Source of the DNA: Pseudomonadota bacterium
GTDB lineage: Bacteria > Desulfobacterota > Binatia > Binatales > Binataceae
Length of the DNA stretch: 64,000 bases
Direction of reading: 5' to 3'
Assembly (NCBI GenBank): GCA_021324855.1
Contig: JAJPIG010000028.1
Span: 31,402-95,401 of the forward strand
How positions within the stretch are numbered: the first letter of the stretch is position 1; each line of letters begins with the position of its first letter. The notes beneath the pieces were generated by a model. It worked only from the letters and a program-made list of their open reading frames with translations, ran no database searches and was not told the DNA's origin. A program made the position numbers and the translations under genes. Shown piece by piece: positions 36,015 through 45,391 of the stretch.

Positions 36015-36401
36015 CTTTGCTCCTCAGCCGTTCACGGCGTGTTGCTTTCCAAAGCAGATTCTTTCCACGCGCGAGTCAGCCTCTAATTAGTCTTCCAACT
36101 CGAAAGGCCGCTTCCAAGCAACTTTTCCAACTCTTCTAATTGGACAAGCAGGCGCCTGCACAAATTCTCTGTAAATTCGGGGTCAAGCGAACAGCGTACG
36201 GTACCCGCGGCGTACCGAGCTTGTGTACAGCGAATAGAGTCTTTGCACCAAATCTCTTAAAGTACCAACAATTTTTCCGTGCGGTATAAGTTGAACATGG
36301 CTTTCCATGCGCGTTACCGATACAGCGCGGCAGTTATAACTTCAGCCAAGCGTCGCTATTAGTAACCGAAACATTTTTGCTTCCATCGATCTGACCACGA
36401 T
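36015..36401 (-). other. Intergenic stretch without a recognisable gene
   Basis: About 390 bases, more AT-rich than the surroundings, between the methyltransferase and flippase genes. I see no reading frame with plausible protein sequence in either direction and no clear terminator. It contains a short dyad (CGGTAC-CCGCGGC-GTACCG near 36197) and probably the methyltransferase promoter. Confidence 0.5.
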
Positions 36402-37886
36402 TCAAACAGCCTGCGCCGCTTTTCGGGGCGCTCGTTTGAAGACGGTGCTAATCATCCGTGCGGCATCTCCCGCCTGAAGCCAAAAAAACATCGCAGCCGC
36501 CGGTGTCACCACAAAGGCTAAAACCAGCGGCGGTTTCACGCCCAGCCACATCGCGGTAAACTTACCTACGCAGGTTGCCAGTACACACGCTGCAGCAAGC
36601 CATGTTCCAGGAATCAGCGCAAGCGCCAGGTTTTTCGCGCCACATTCGACGAGTGAACAAACCAAAAGCTGTCCGGCAACGCTGATAAAACCTTCGACGA
36701 CGCTCACGCCGGCGCTAACTGCTGAAAGCCCATGCTGGGCCGTCAGTAGAATAATCGCGGTAAGCGACACGAGTCGTCCGCTCATTAAATATATATCAAG
36801 AGATGGATAGCTTTTAGCATAAAAGACCGTCCCGATTCCGATTCGAACTCCGGCCAACGTGAGTCCCACAACTAAGATGCGCATCGGTGTAGCAGCGGGA
36901 AGCCATTGCGCTCCATAGACGCTGGAAAGAAGCTCGGGGGCTGCAACGGCCACGCATCCTGAGACCGGCAGAACGAACCGCGCGATGTAATCAAGGAGTT
37001 TTCGATAAGCTTCGCTCAGTTCTTCATTTTGGTCCTGAACTTTGGCGAAAGCGGGCAAAGCGACGCGCCCGGCTACACGATAAAGGCGCGCTGGAACGAA
37101 TCGAAGCAAATCCCACGCGATCGAGTAATAGCCTAGCGCAGTGCTGCCAAGAAGTTTGCCCACTAAAACGAAATCGACGTTATTCGCGCCTACAGTGATC
37201 AATTTACCGCTAAACGCGACCGTGGCGAATTGCCAGTAATCTCGCGCAGCCGCGACTTGAGGCAGTTTCCGGGGAAAATAGGGCTCCGCAGCCAAAACGT
37301 AAATAGCCTGTGCGGCGATACGCGCCGCCAGCCCCGCCGGAAGGCTTAGCCGCGGGCGACCGAACCAAACCAGCAAAAGTGCCGTCGTGACGAAAAGGAT
37401 TTCCGCAAATACCTCGGAAAGCGCGAGGGGGCCGAATCTCATTTCGCGCCTTAAACGCGCATTCGCGATTATTGACATGCCCTGAAGCATGCTAGGGACA
37501 CAGAGCAATCGCAGTCCAGACGACAGAGCGGGCATCTCCATCAGTCGTTCAATAGAAGGCGATAAAATATAAAGCGCCGAAATGCAGATCCCGGTAAGCG
37601 CAACGGTCAGCCACCACGCCGTCGATTCATGGGCGCTATTCAATTCCTTTCGTTGAATCAGGGCATCGGGAATACCGGCTTCGCTGAACAGTATAATGAA
37701 CATCGACGCCGACATGAGAATGCGGAAGACACCGAAATCGTCGGGAGTCAGCAAGCGTGCGAGTATAACGACTCCGCAAACACGTATTCCTTGGCCTCCG
37801 ACTTCCGCGATTAGATTGTCGCGTACGCCGCGCGCGAATGCAGCCCAAGGCAATTTCGACTTTTCGCCCGATCGGGTTGAACTCAC
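36402..37886 (-). CDS. Oligosaccharide flippase (Wzx-like)
   Basis: A 494-residue polytopic membrane protein of the MOP/polysaccharide transporter family, with about 12-14 hydrophobic helices. The N-terminus GGQGIRVCGVVILARLLTPDDFGVF is the typical beginning of PST-type flippases (ARLLxPxDFG), followed by alternating hydrophobic segments. It probably flips undecaprenyl-linked oligosaccharide across the inner membrane. The GTG at 37886 is the start. The O-antigen ligase gene lies 48 bases upstream in the same direction. Confidence 0.88.
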   Translation of the reverse strand: MSSTRSGEKSKLPWAAFARGVRDNLIAEVGGQGIRVCGVVILARLLTPDDFGVFRILMSASMFIILFSEAGIPDALIQRKELNSAHESTAWWLTVALTGICISALYILSPSIERLMEMPALSSGLRLLCVPSMLQGMSIIANARLRREMRFGPLALSEVFAEILFVTTALLLVWFGRPRLSLPAGLAARIAAQAIYVLAAEPYFPRKLPQVAAARDYWQFATVAFSGKLITVGANNVDFVLVGKLLGSTALGYYSIAWDLLRFVPARLYRVAGRVALPAFAKVQDQNEELSEAYRKLLDYIARFVLPVSGCVAVAAPELLSSVYGAQWLPAATPMRILVVGLTLAGVRIGIGTVFYAKSYPSLDIYLMSGRLVSLTAIILLTAQHGLSAVSAGVSVVEGFISVAGQLLVCSLVECGAKNLALALIPGTWLAAACVLATCVGKFTAMWLGVKPPLVLAFVVTPAAAMFFWLQAGDAARMISTVFKRAPRKAAQAV

Positions 37887-37933
37887 GTATTTAGCGTCCT
37901 TATGGACCGTTCGTCGACTGAAGGCGTACTTAT

Positions 37934-39484
37934 TTACGTTGCTTTAGCGACTTCGAAACCCACGAAAGTCGCCATCAGCAAGAGAGTTGCAGCGTTGTTT
38001 ATTAGTAGCAGCAATCGGTCAGCAGACGATGGTTGGGCATCAGGTATCGGTTCCTTTCGCATTGTAAGGCGCTGACGTTCTGCTAACATCCAGCAGAGAA
38101 AGAGCAGCAAGCCTTTTGGGTCTCGCGGCTCAGCGACACCGGTTTCAACGACTCCAAGAAGCAACATCGGAAGTGCGACGAAAAAGAAGACCGGCTTGAG
38201 ATTCCATTCATCGTCGCGCCGGGCAAAAAGGACCAACCACGGCCTTACAAAAATGAAAATCCAGAATAAGAGGGCCGGAATTCCGAGGCCGATGGCAACT
38301 GACAGGTAGCCATTATGCAGCGGTGTATTAGCACCGCGGTTCCAGAAGATATCCCAAAGAGGGAAGTAACGATCGTCAAAAATGGCGCCTTCGGCATTGA
38401 AGCCGTATCCCAATACGGGATTGGCCCACAGCTTGTCGGTTTCAAATTGCCACGCTTCAGTTCTTCCGGTAAGCGTGGTCAGGTCGCGGCCCAAGTACGG
38501 GTTGTTCGTTCCGCCCACCAGCGCAACCCCGATCGTTGCAATGACAGCAAACGCGATGACCAGCGCAACCCCTCGCGCCCGATACCGCCATATGACGTAG
38601 CTTCCGATGCCTACCAACGTCACTCCCAGTGTCGAACGAGAATCAGCCATTGTTGCGAACAGCAGGCCTGCGCCTACCAGGCAAAGCGCCGCGACCCTCC
38701 GCCAGGCGCCGGCATTTGACAGGCAGAGCCAACAAAAAGCTGAACCGGCAGCGGCTAACGCCAGTCCCCCGATTTCGTTCGGAGCGCTAAAAATACCCGA
38801 GAACCGCATTATTCCAACTTGGTCTATGGTCCAGTTGTAGATTCCGATCGGGGGGTCCTCGCCTTCACGAAATACATGGGCCGGAAAAACAAAGGCGGTC
38901 ATCGCAACCATTGCGAGCAGAACGCCGCAACCTAGGAGAAAATTTTTGAAAACCCGCACCTCATCGCTGGGCTCCTGTATCGAGTCAACCACTCTGAGCA
39001 AAGCCGCAAACAGAAGGATGTCCGGTAGGAGACGGCCGGCGGATACCACCGGCGTCAAAGACCACAGAATGGTTAATCCAGCCCAAGCGAAATAGTAGAG
39101 GAACTGCCTGAACCCGCCTTTGCGCACAAGTTGAGAGCGCCACAACGTCGGTAGCGCCGGCACGCAGAGCGCAAGTAGCAGAGGATAACGTAACCACCAT
39201 CGCGACTCCGGATTCGCTGGAATAAGGTTCGAATAGGGCAGCGTTTCCTCAAGCACCAGCACAAATACCAGCCAGAGTGGATACGAGGTCGCAATGCGAG
39301 TGCACCAGACTATAAAAAACAGCCCGATCAGCAGCAGAGGTGACACTTCTACTATTCTCGACGGACTGTCGAGCACGACGAGGGCAGCGAGAGCTATGAT
39401 AACGACGCCCGCGATTTGCACGCCGCGTCCGATGCTGAACCGCGGGACGCGATGGGGGCTTAGCGTCTCCAGGCTTACTGCCAT
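37934..39484 (-). CDS. O-antigen ligase/polymerase family membrane protein
   Basis: A 516-residue protein with about 12 hydrophobic helices and a Wzy_C/O-antigen ligase core: a large periplasmic loop containing LTGRTEAWQFETDKLWANPVLGYGFNAEG and RGANTPLHNGYLSVAIGLG, the conserved Arg and His residues of WaaL/Wzy proteins. It either ligates O-antigen to lipid A-core or polymerises repeat units; sequence alone does not distinguish these. The ATG at 39484 was chosen over TTG at 39493. It starts the three-gene polysaccharide patch on this strand. Confidence 0.85.
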   Translation of the reverse strand: MAVSLETLSPHRVPRFSIGRGVQIAGVVIIALAALVVLDSPSRIVEVSPLLLIGLFFIVWCTRIATSYPLWLVFVLVLEETLPYSNLIPANPESRWWLRYPLLLALCVPALPTLWRSQLVRKGGFRQFLYYFAWAGLTILWSLTPVVSAGRLLPDILLFAALLRVVDSIQEPSDEVRVFKNFLLGCGVLLAMVAMTAFVFPAHVFREGEDPPIGIYNWTIDQVGIMRFSGIFSAPNEIGGLALAAAGSAFCWLCLSNAGAWRRVAALCLVGAGLLFATMADSRSTLGVTLVGIGSYVIWRYRARGVALVIAFAVIATIGVALVGGTNNPYLGRDLTTLTGRTEAWQFETDKLWANPVLGYGFNAEGAIFDDRYFPLWDIFWNRGANTPLHNGYLSVAIGLGIPALLFWIFIFVRPWLVLFARRDDEWNLKPVFFFVALPMLLLGVVETGVAEPRDPKGLLLFLCWMLAERQRLTMRKEPIPDAQPSSADRLLLLINNAATLLLMATFVGFEVAKAT

Positions 39485-40053
39485 AGTTGCCAAATTCCCA
39501 GGATGACGGCCTTACTTTGATGCGGTCGTTTTGAAAATGAACCTAGCGCAACGCTTCTCGGAGTTATGGAGATCGCGCAAATCTGAGCGAGAACGCAGAG
39601 CGGGCGAAATCGCACAGTGTTCCACACGGCATCCCGCATTGGCTCACCAACTCCGTGCGGGTGCCGGGTGAGGCGAAGAGCCGGTCAACGATTTCGCCCG
39701 CGGACCCGGCCGCGATCTTTCTCCCAATTCCGAGCCCCTCTTACGTCGTCGAGCTATGTCGAGCCGCGCGCTTGAAATCCTCCCTCCTGACGAAATTGAT
39801 GTCACAACCGCCGGGTAGCCAGGTGGTTCGCAAAAACGGGACCGAATTCTGCCCCGACGACAGGCGAGGACAGCCTTGAAATTGCGGCAGAATCCTGTTC
39901 GAAAGGGCGTTAGGAAGTCGATTCGGAATGGAGACTTGAAGAATTTGCAAGCTCAAATCATTTTGCTGCCAAATCTCAGGAGACTATCTCACAAATCGCC
40001 CGCACGATGACGTCGTTCTAAACTCGGGAAGGCTGCCGCCGAAAGGGGACGCT
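39485..40053 (+). other. Intergenic stretch without a recognisable gene
   Basis: Nearly 570 bases. No reading frame in either direction looks like a real protein; the longest (plus strand about 39655-39879) has no family features. Sequence just before 40053 may hold the transcription terminator of the phosphorylase gene, but I see no clean hairpin with T-tract. It separates the polysaccharide patch from the stress island. Confidence 0.5.
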
Positions 40054-41559
40054 TCAAAAGCCGAAGACCACCAATTCTGAGTGCGAAACCGCATAGCTCT
40101 TTGCGGCTTCGAGTTGGGAACGGCTTTCCGCGTGGATCTCGAATAAAGGTTCACCTTGCTCGACGATCTCGCCGACCGTCTTCAGCAATCGGAGTCCAGC
40201 GGTAATGTTAGCCGGAGCGCCAGCCCGTTTCGCGACGCGTGCGATTTCGAGGCAATCGAATTCCTTTATTCGGCCATCTGCGGGCGATGGGAACGCGGTA
40301 ACGAACGGCGCTGGAGCGGGAAACTCGCGCGCACCCTGCGCGGCGATTATCTCCTCGAACTTCCGCTGGGCCGCCCCCGAATCCAGTTGCTGCTGGGCTG
40401 CCCGGTAACCGGCGCCGACCGGCGCGGCGCCCATCATTTCGATGATGCGCGAAGCCAGATAGAGTGACTTCTCACGCAAATCAATTGGCGCGTCCGGTTC
40501 ACGACGGAGAACCGCCAATACGTCCAGCGCCTCCAGGCGCGGGCCCACACCGCGCCCAATCGGCCCGCGTGCTTCAGTGATGACAACATCGACCCTGAGC
40601 CCAATCTGATCCGCCACGCTGCGAAAGGTCGCGCCTAACCTTTCGGCCGCTGCGATGCTCCGGACCTTGGCCGAGCGTCCCACTGGCAGGTCGAGTGCCA
40701 CATGGGTCGCACCCGCGGTTTTGTTCTTGGCCAGGATCGAGGCAACCATCTGCGCCTCGGTATCAATTTCCATCGGACGCTCGACCGTGATCAGAATGTC
40801 GTCGGCGGGCGCAAGCTGAAGCGCGCCGCCCCAGGCAATACAGGCGCCGACCTTACGCACCACGTCATAGAGGCGCTGCGGACTGAGTCCTACGTCCGCC
40901 AGCACACCCATCGTATCGGCGGTGCCGGCCGGGCTCGTGATCGCTCGCGAAGAGGTCTTCGGAACCGTCAGTCCGAGTGCGGCAAGAATTGGGACGATTA
41001 TCATCGTGGTCCGGTTGCCGGGGATTCCGCCTATCGAGTGCTTATCGGCAACGGGGCCTGGACCGAAATTGAGTTGCTCGCCCACTTCGATCATCGCGTG
41101 CGTGAAATCGACAAGCTCCGGCAGTTCGAGACGTCTAAGCGCACAGCCGAGGACGAACATCGAAAGTTCGACGCGCGAGTAGCGGCGTCGTGCGACGTCC
41201 GCGAGAATCGACGCAAACGCCGCTTTGTCGAGGCGCTTACCGTTGAGCTTGGCCCGGACCAAGTCCACGCTGCGGGGCGCCGTCGCAAGTTCCGCACCCA
41301 CCGCACTCCCCTCAGCCAGCCCAAGGTCGTGAAATGCCTCTTCCGAGACTCCGATTTCGTCCGAAGCGACCAAGGTGTCGCGACAGAAGTTCAAAACGCC
41401 AGTAACCTCACGCGGAGCGCTGGAAAAGTTTTCCAAAGCGAACACTCGCACGCGATCAAGAGGATTAAACCCCAAGTTCCCGCTCCGTACTGCCTGCTCA
41501 TGTACTACGATGACGTGTTCACGGAGGGTGTCGAGTGCCAGATGCTTCAACTTGAACAT
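40054..41559 (-). CDS. AMP phosphorylase / thymidine phosphorylase family enzyme
   Basis: A 501-residue member of the nucleoside-phosphorylase DeoA superfamily, in the AMP phosphorylase-like branch with an N-terminal extra domain of about 85 residues that is typical of the archaeal enzymes. The core has KHSIGGIPGNRTTMI (about 167-181), TSSRAITSPAGTADTMGVLADVG (about 201-223) and ASILAKNKTAGATHVALDLPVG, the phosphate- and nucleotide-binding motifs. It probably cleaves AMP (or a nucleoside) with phosphate to give ribose 1,5-bisphosphate. It is transcribed divergently from prs across 200 bases. Thymidine phosphorylase activity remains an alternative. Confidence 0.82.
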   Translation of the reverse strand: MFKLKHLALDTLREHVIVVHEQAVRSGNLGFNPLDRVRVFALENFSSAPREVTGVLNFCRDTLVASDEIGVSEEAFHDLGLAEGSAVGAELATAPRSVDLVRAKLNGKRLDKAAFASILADVARRRYSRVELSMFVLGCALRRLELPELVDFTHAMIEVGEQLNFGPGPVADKHSIGGIPGNRTTMIIVPILAALGLTVPKTSSRAITSPAGTADTMGVLADVGLSPQRLYDVVRKVGACIAWGGALQLAPADDILITVERPMEIDTEAQMVASILAKNKTAGATHVALDLPVGRSAKVRSIAAAERLGATFRSVADQIGLRVDVVITEARGPIGRGVGPRLEALDVLAVLRREPDAPIDLREKSLYLASRIIEMMGAAPVGAGYRAAQQQLDSGAAQRKFEEIIAAQGAREFPAPAPFVTAFPSPADGRIKEFDCLEIARVAKRAGAPANITAGLRLLKTVGEIVEQGEPLFEIHAESRSQLEAAKSYAVSHSELVVFGF

Positions 41560-41678
41560 TGCGCGAGATCCTCTATCAATCCAACCTCACCAGCTCAAAA
41601 TGGTGATCCTCTCGAACACAAAATGAAGCTTCAACGGTCAAAAAACAACATTTTTTGTATCCGGCAGGCTTTGCCGTA

Positions 41679-41695
41679 TGTATCCATAGGGTACA
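41679..41695 (+). promoter_or_regulatory. Imperfect dyad upstream of prs, candidate operator
   Basis: The 17 bases TGTATCCATAGGGTACA form an inverted repeat with one mismatch per arm (TGTATCC / GGGTACA) around ATA, in the divergent region between the phosphorylase and prs genes. Its position fits binding of a dimeric regulator controlling either or both genes. No matching FNR/Crp consensus is seen. Confidence 0.35.
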
Positions 41696-41761
41696 TCGAA
41701 TAAGCTTTCCGTCGGAATCTGCTGAGTTACATCGAATGGCATGGCGGGTGCTTGAAAGCCC

Positions 41762-42700
41762 ATGGAGCTGGCTATTGTAGCAGGATCCGGGAACCCGCCG
41801 CTTGCCGATGCGATCGCGGACAGACTGGGCAGCAAGGTTTGCCGTTCAACTATCAGCCGCTTTCCCGACACTGAGCTGCACGTCGAAATCAACGACACCG
41901 TCCGCGGGTGCGACGTGTATCTGATTCAGCCAACCGGTCCTACCGCCGACGCTCATCTCATGGAATTGCTGTTTCTTGCCGATGCCAGTCGGCGAGCCGG
42001 AGCAGCCCGCGTTACGGCCATAGTCCCGTACCTCGGATATGCGCGGCAGGATCGGCGAGCGAAGGGGCGCGAGGCGGTCGGAGCGCGCGTCAGCGCGGAT
42101 CTGCTTGGTACCGCCAACCTGGCGCGAATGGTCGCCGTCGATCTTCATACGGTCTCGTTGGAAGGGTTCTTCAGTATGCCGCTGGAGCACCTGAGCGCGG
42201 TGTCGCTCCTCGCGAACACGCTCGGCGAGCTGATAGAAGAGCACAGTGTTATCGTCGCGCCCGATTTGGGAGCCGTGAAGCTTGCGGAGAACTATGCCGA
42301 GGTGCTGCGACGGCCGCTCGCGATCGTCCACAAGATTCGGCTCAGCGGGGAAGAGGTCAGAGCGCAGAGCATCGTCGGCGAAGTCGCGGGGCGCGCGCCG
42401 GTGATCGTGGATGACATGATTTCGACCGGTGGCACAATCGAGGCTGCGGCGACCGCGCTGCTCACCGCCGGATGCCTGCCGAAAATCGTGGTCGTCGCAA
42501 GCCACGCATTGATGGTTGGTCCTGCAAACCGTCGGCTTTCAGCTCTACCGTTAAAAAGGATTGTTGTGACCGACAGCCTCCAACTGTCAGGCAATAGCTC
42601 GCTGCCGTTGCAGGTCGTGAGCCTCGCACCGATGCTGGCAGAGACCATCGCTCGTCTCAACATCGGCGAATCGATCGCCGAATTTCTGGGTCACCGCTGA
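41762..42700 (+). CDS. prs: Ribose-phosphate pyrophosphokinase
   Basis: PRPP synthase, 312 residues, making PRPP from ribose 5-phosphate and ATP. Present are FPDTELHVEI (substrate site), the flag region RQDRRAKGREAVGARV (about 96-111), VAVDLHT and the PRPP loop VIVDDMISTGGT (residues about 216-227; Ser replaces the usual Asp of DMIDTGGT). It is shorter at the N-terminus than some, but the start MELAIVAGSGNPPLA is typical of the class that starts with a short strand. In this island it sits opposite the AMP phosphorylase gene. Ser at the flag-adjacent loop may reduce or alter activity. Confidence 0.88.
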   Translation: MELAIVAGSGNPPLADAIADRLGSKVCRSTISRFPDTELHVEINDTVRGCDVYLIQPTGPTADAHLMELLFLADASRRAGAARVTAIVPYLGYARQDRRAKGREAVGARVSADLLGTANLARMVAVDLHTVSLEGFFSMPLEHLSAVSLLANTLGELIEEHSVIVAPDLGAVKLAENYAEVLRRPLAIVHKIRLSGEEVRAQSIVGEVAGRAPVIVDDMISTGGTIEAAATALLTAGCLPKIVVVASHALMVGPANRRLSALPLKRIVVTDSLQLSGNSSLPLQVVSLAPMLAETIARLNIGESIAEFLGHR

Positions 42701-42793
42701 CCTCGTCCGTACACGACCGCGACTTCGCACAGGACGGCGACCTCGTTTTTGCGGTATCACTCGGCGGTGGGAAATCGGCGGTCCACCCTGCTG

Positions 42794-43095
42794 TTACAGG
42801 TCTTCGTTGTCTCTGGTCTCCGCCAGAATCACGGCCTCAACTCCCTCTTCGGGCTGTGCTTCCGCGCCATCTTCTTCCTCCAGACCTTCTGCCAAAAGGT
42901 CCCGTATCTCGGTTAGCAAGCCACGCATGTCGGCAGTAATCGCCACCAATTGCCGGGCCGTCGCCTCAAGGAGATCTCGCTCGGTTCGCTCTTGCGCTCG
43001 AGCAGTTCCGGCCGTGCGTTGGCCGTGAGAACCCCCTTTGCCGTACTTTTCTTTGCGACCGCTTCAGTTCGATTCGACTTCGCCTTTTTCTTCAT
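42794..43095 (-). pseudogene. Small gene with probable frameshift
   Basis: On the minus strand a start at 43095, preceded by GAGGTGGACTC, gives the basic MKKKAKSNRTEAVAKKSTAKG; in another frame, downstream, a long helical stretch follows: ARAQERTERDLLEATARQL, LVAITADMRGLLTEIRDLL, AEGLEEEDGAEAQPEEG, ending at the TAA at 42794-42796. Both halves look like protein (basic N-terminus, amphipathic coiled-coil-like body, acidic tail), while the continuous first frame ends in unlikely sequence at 42913. A shift near 42990-43020 would join them. A family was not recognised. Confidence 0.4.
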
Positions 43096-43263
43096 GAGTC
43101 CACCTCGTTTCATAGATGATCGCCGATTTTGACTGACGCTTTGCGCTTCATTCGTTTCGGCTGGCACGATCGGTGCTTGAATGCGTCTTGAAGCTTTTCA
43201 CTCGCGATTAACGCGGACTATAATGTCAAAATTCCGGAGAAGCACTAACAGAGCTTAACGCAC

Positions 43264-43854
43264 ATGAGCCCAAAGAGCACAACAACCGCACCCTCAACGC
43301 TGCCCAAGAAGTCTCGCGGACTGATCCGCAGTTTAAATCGAAGCTTCACTCGCGACGATAAAAGTCCACAGGTCGTTCGAAAAACAGCTCAACCGCAGGA
43401 ACCGACGATCTGCGCTCGCTGCGGAGCCACCTATCTGCGCAAAACCTGGCGGCATGATCACAAGCTCACCGAGGAGGACCTGAACCGGCGACATTGGGGT
43501 TTTTGCCCCGCATGCGAACAAGTCAGCCGGATGGAGGGTCAGGGTCGGTTGATAATCCGGGGCGCAGCGGCGGCCGCTAATCGCGACCTAATCCGCAGCC
43601 GAATGGAGAACGTTGCCCGCCACGGCCTGAAAACCCAGCCCGAGCGGCGCATCGTGTCCATTGACACCGTCAAATCGAACGGTGATGCGCTTGAGGTGCT
43701 CACGACCTCGCAGAAGCTGACCCATCGGATCGCGCATGAACTCAAAAAAGTCTTTGGCGGGCGAACCTCATACAACTGGAGCGATGACGGTACCCTTTAC
43801 GCTACCTGGGATCTGGAGCAGCTCAAGGGACGGGGCAAAAAGGCCCGGCCGTAA
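43264..43854 (+). CDS. Zinc-ribbon protein, function unknown
   Basis: A 196-residue basic protein: an N-terminal disordered Ser/Thr/Lys-rich part (1-50), a zinc ribbon ICARCGATYLRKTWRHDHKL to FCPACEQV (about 51-80, two CxxC pairs), and a C-terminal alpha-beta domain with RRIVSIDTVKSNGDALEVLTTSQKLTHRIAHELKKVF. The general plan (ribbon followed by a nucleic-acid-binding-like half) resembles BCAM0308/NMD3-like proteins seen in such stress islands, though I cannot prove the relationship. It is convergent with the next gene. Confidence 0.7.
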   Translation: MSPKSTTTAPSTLPKKSRGLIRSLNRSFTRDDKSPQVVRKTAQPQEPTICARCGATYLRKTWRHDHKLTEEDLNRRHWGFCPACEQVSRMEGQGRLIIRGAAAAANRDLIRSRMENVARHGLKTQPERRIVSIDTVKSNGDALEVLTTSQKLTHRIAHELKKVFGGRTSYNWSDDGTLYATWDLEQLKGRGKKARP

Positions 43855-44040
43855 TTTTCCGATGTTCCGGTGAGTTGGCCTGCAACGACTTCGCATTTAT
43901 TCCTGATACCGCCGTGCCGGCCGCTTCTCTTCATTGAGTAAAGCGGTATACGCTCGCTCTTACTGATATCATTAACGCTAGTCAGAAAGGTGTGTAGCTG
44001 CCACGAAACAATTTCATCGCTGGCACTCTCCTGGAAACCT

Positions 44041-45354
44041 TCACGCTTGAACTGCTGCGTCGGGCTGTCGCTGCAGAATGGCCTTTACCTCTTCGTCAGT
44101 GCACTGATGGAAGTCGCGATAGAACTGTCCGACCGACATGAAGTCTGCCGGCATCTCCAGACAGACGATTTCGTCGGCCTCGCTGCGCAGAGATTCGATC
44201 GTTTCAGGAGGCGCCACTGGAATCGCGAGAACGACCCGCTTCGGCTTCTGGCGGCGCACGCCGCGCAAAGCTGCGCGGACTGAGGAACCGGTCGCAATCC
44301 CATCGTCGACGATGATCACGGTCTTGTCTGCAAGCGCGATGCTGGCACGGCCGCCACGGTACTCGAGTTCGCGGCGATTCACCTCCTTGAGCTGTCGTTC
44401 TATCTCGGCCTGGAGATACTGCTTTGAGATGCCAAGGTAGTCGATGAGATCGGGGTTGAAGATCGCAGTCGGGCTGTCACCGTCAACCACGGCTCCGATG
44501 CCCAACTCAGGCTGGTGGGGAGCGCCCAGCTTTCGCACCACGATAACATCCAGTGGAGCGCCGAGTGCATCAGCGACCTCTTTCGCGACCGGCAGACCTC
44601 CGCGCGGCACGCCAAGTACCACGACGTTGGCGCCAGCGTAAGCTGCGAGACGGCGGGCGAGCATCCGGCCCGCCTCCTCCCGGGTCGAGAAGACGAGCGG
44701 TCCATCGTTCGCTGCCTCGAAATGACCGGACTTGAAGTGGTGATTAAACCATTCACTTGCCAGTTCAGCTACTTGCTCGAGGGCGCCAGGTTCTTCGAAC
44801 AGATGCGTTGCGCCCGGCACAATTCTAAGCGATTTTTCGCAGCGTAGAACGCGATAGGCTTTCTCGTTGAGTTCGATTACACCGTAGTCATTTCCGCCAA
44901 CAATAAGCAGAGTTGGCGCTTTCACCTTTGCGAGATGGCGAATCGCAAGGTCCGGTCGGCCACCGCGCGAGACCACCGCGCGAATTGAACGATCCTGCGC
45001 AGCGGCGACCAGCGCCGCGGCCGCGCCGGTGCTGGCGCCGAAATAGCCCAGGGGGTAATCCCCACTCGCGGGCGTGGTTTTCAACCAGCGCGAGGCTTCC
45101 GAAAGTCGATGGGCGAGGAAATCGATGTCGAACACATTCTCCCGATCCGAGGCTTCATCTTCAGTAAGCAGGTCAAATAAGAGCGTCCCGACGCCTGCTT
45201 TGCGAAGTTCCTGGGCGACGAACTGATTGCGGGGGCTCAGCCTGCTGCTCCCACTGCCATGCGCAAAGAGAACAATGCCGGCGGCATTCTCCGGAATAGC
45301 CAGTTCGCCCTCAAGTGTCGCACCGTCCGCGAGTATCTTAAGCTGCTTTGTCAT
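44041..45354 (-). CDS. Alpha/beta hydrolase fused to phosphoribosyltransferase
   Basis: A 437-residue two-domain protein. Residues 1-210 are a dienelactone-hydrolase-like alpha/beta hydrolase: GASTG nucleophile elbow near 110, GGNDYGV with the acid and GATHLFEEPG with the His. Residues about 220-437 are a type I phosphoribosyltransferase with VVVLGVPRGGLPVAKEVA and the PRPP loop KTVIIVDDGIATGSSVRAAL (about 342-361). Fusions of this kind are found in stress-related clusters with universal stress proteins. The substrate is unknown. PRPP from the neighbouring prs gene is a likely ligand. Confidence 0.87.
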   Translation of the reverse strand: MTKQLKILADGATLEGELAIPENAAGIVLFAHGSGSSRLSPRNQFVAQELRKAGVGTLLFDLLTEDEASDRENVFDIDFLAHRLSEASRWLKTTPASGDYPLGYFGASTGAAAALVAAAQDRSIRAVVSRGGRPDLAIRHLAKVKAPTLLIVGGNDYGVIELNEKAYRVLRCEKSLRIVPGATHLFEEPGALEQVAELASEWFNHHFKSGHFEAANDGPLVFSTREEAGRMLARRLAAYAGANVVVLGVPRGGLPVAKEVADALGAPLDVIVVRKLGAPHQPELGIGAVVDGDSPTAIFNPDLIDYLGISKQYLQAEIERQLKEVNRRELEYRGGRASIALADKTVIIVDDGIATGSSVRAALRGVRRQKPKRVVLAIPVAPPETIESLRSEADEIVCLEMPADFMSVGQFYRDFHQCTDEEVKAILQRQPDAAVQA

Positions 45355-45391
45355 CTCTTGGTTGCTCCGAACGGTTGCTCGCGGTCTCAGT

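Noticed and set aside
36190..36225. Short dyad CGGTAC-CCGCGGC-GTACCG
   Set aside because: Six-base arms in an intergenic region are expected by chance; no gene or regulator context supports it as an operator.
40702..41703. 333-residue plus-strand frame opposite the phosphorylase gene
   Set aside because: Shadow of the AMP phosphorylase-like gene; composition is that of an antisense translation.
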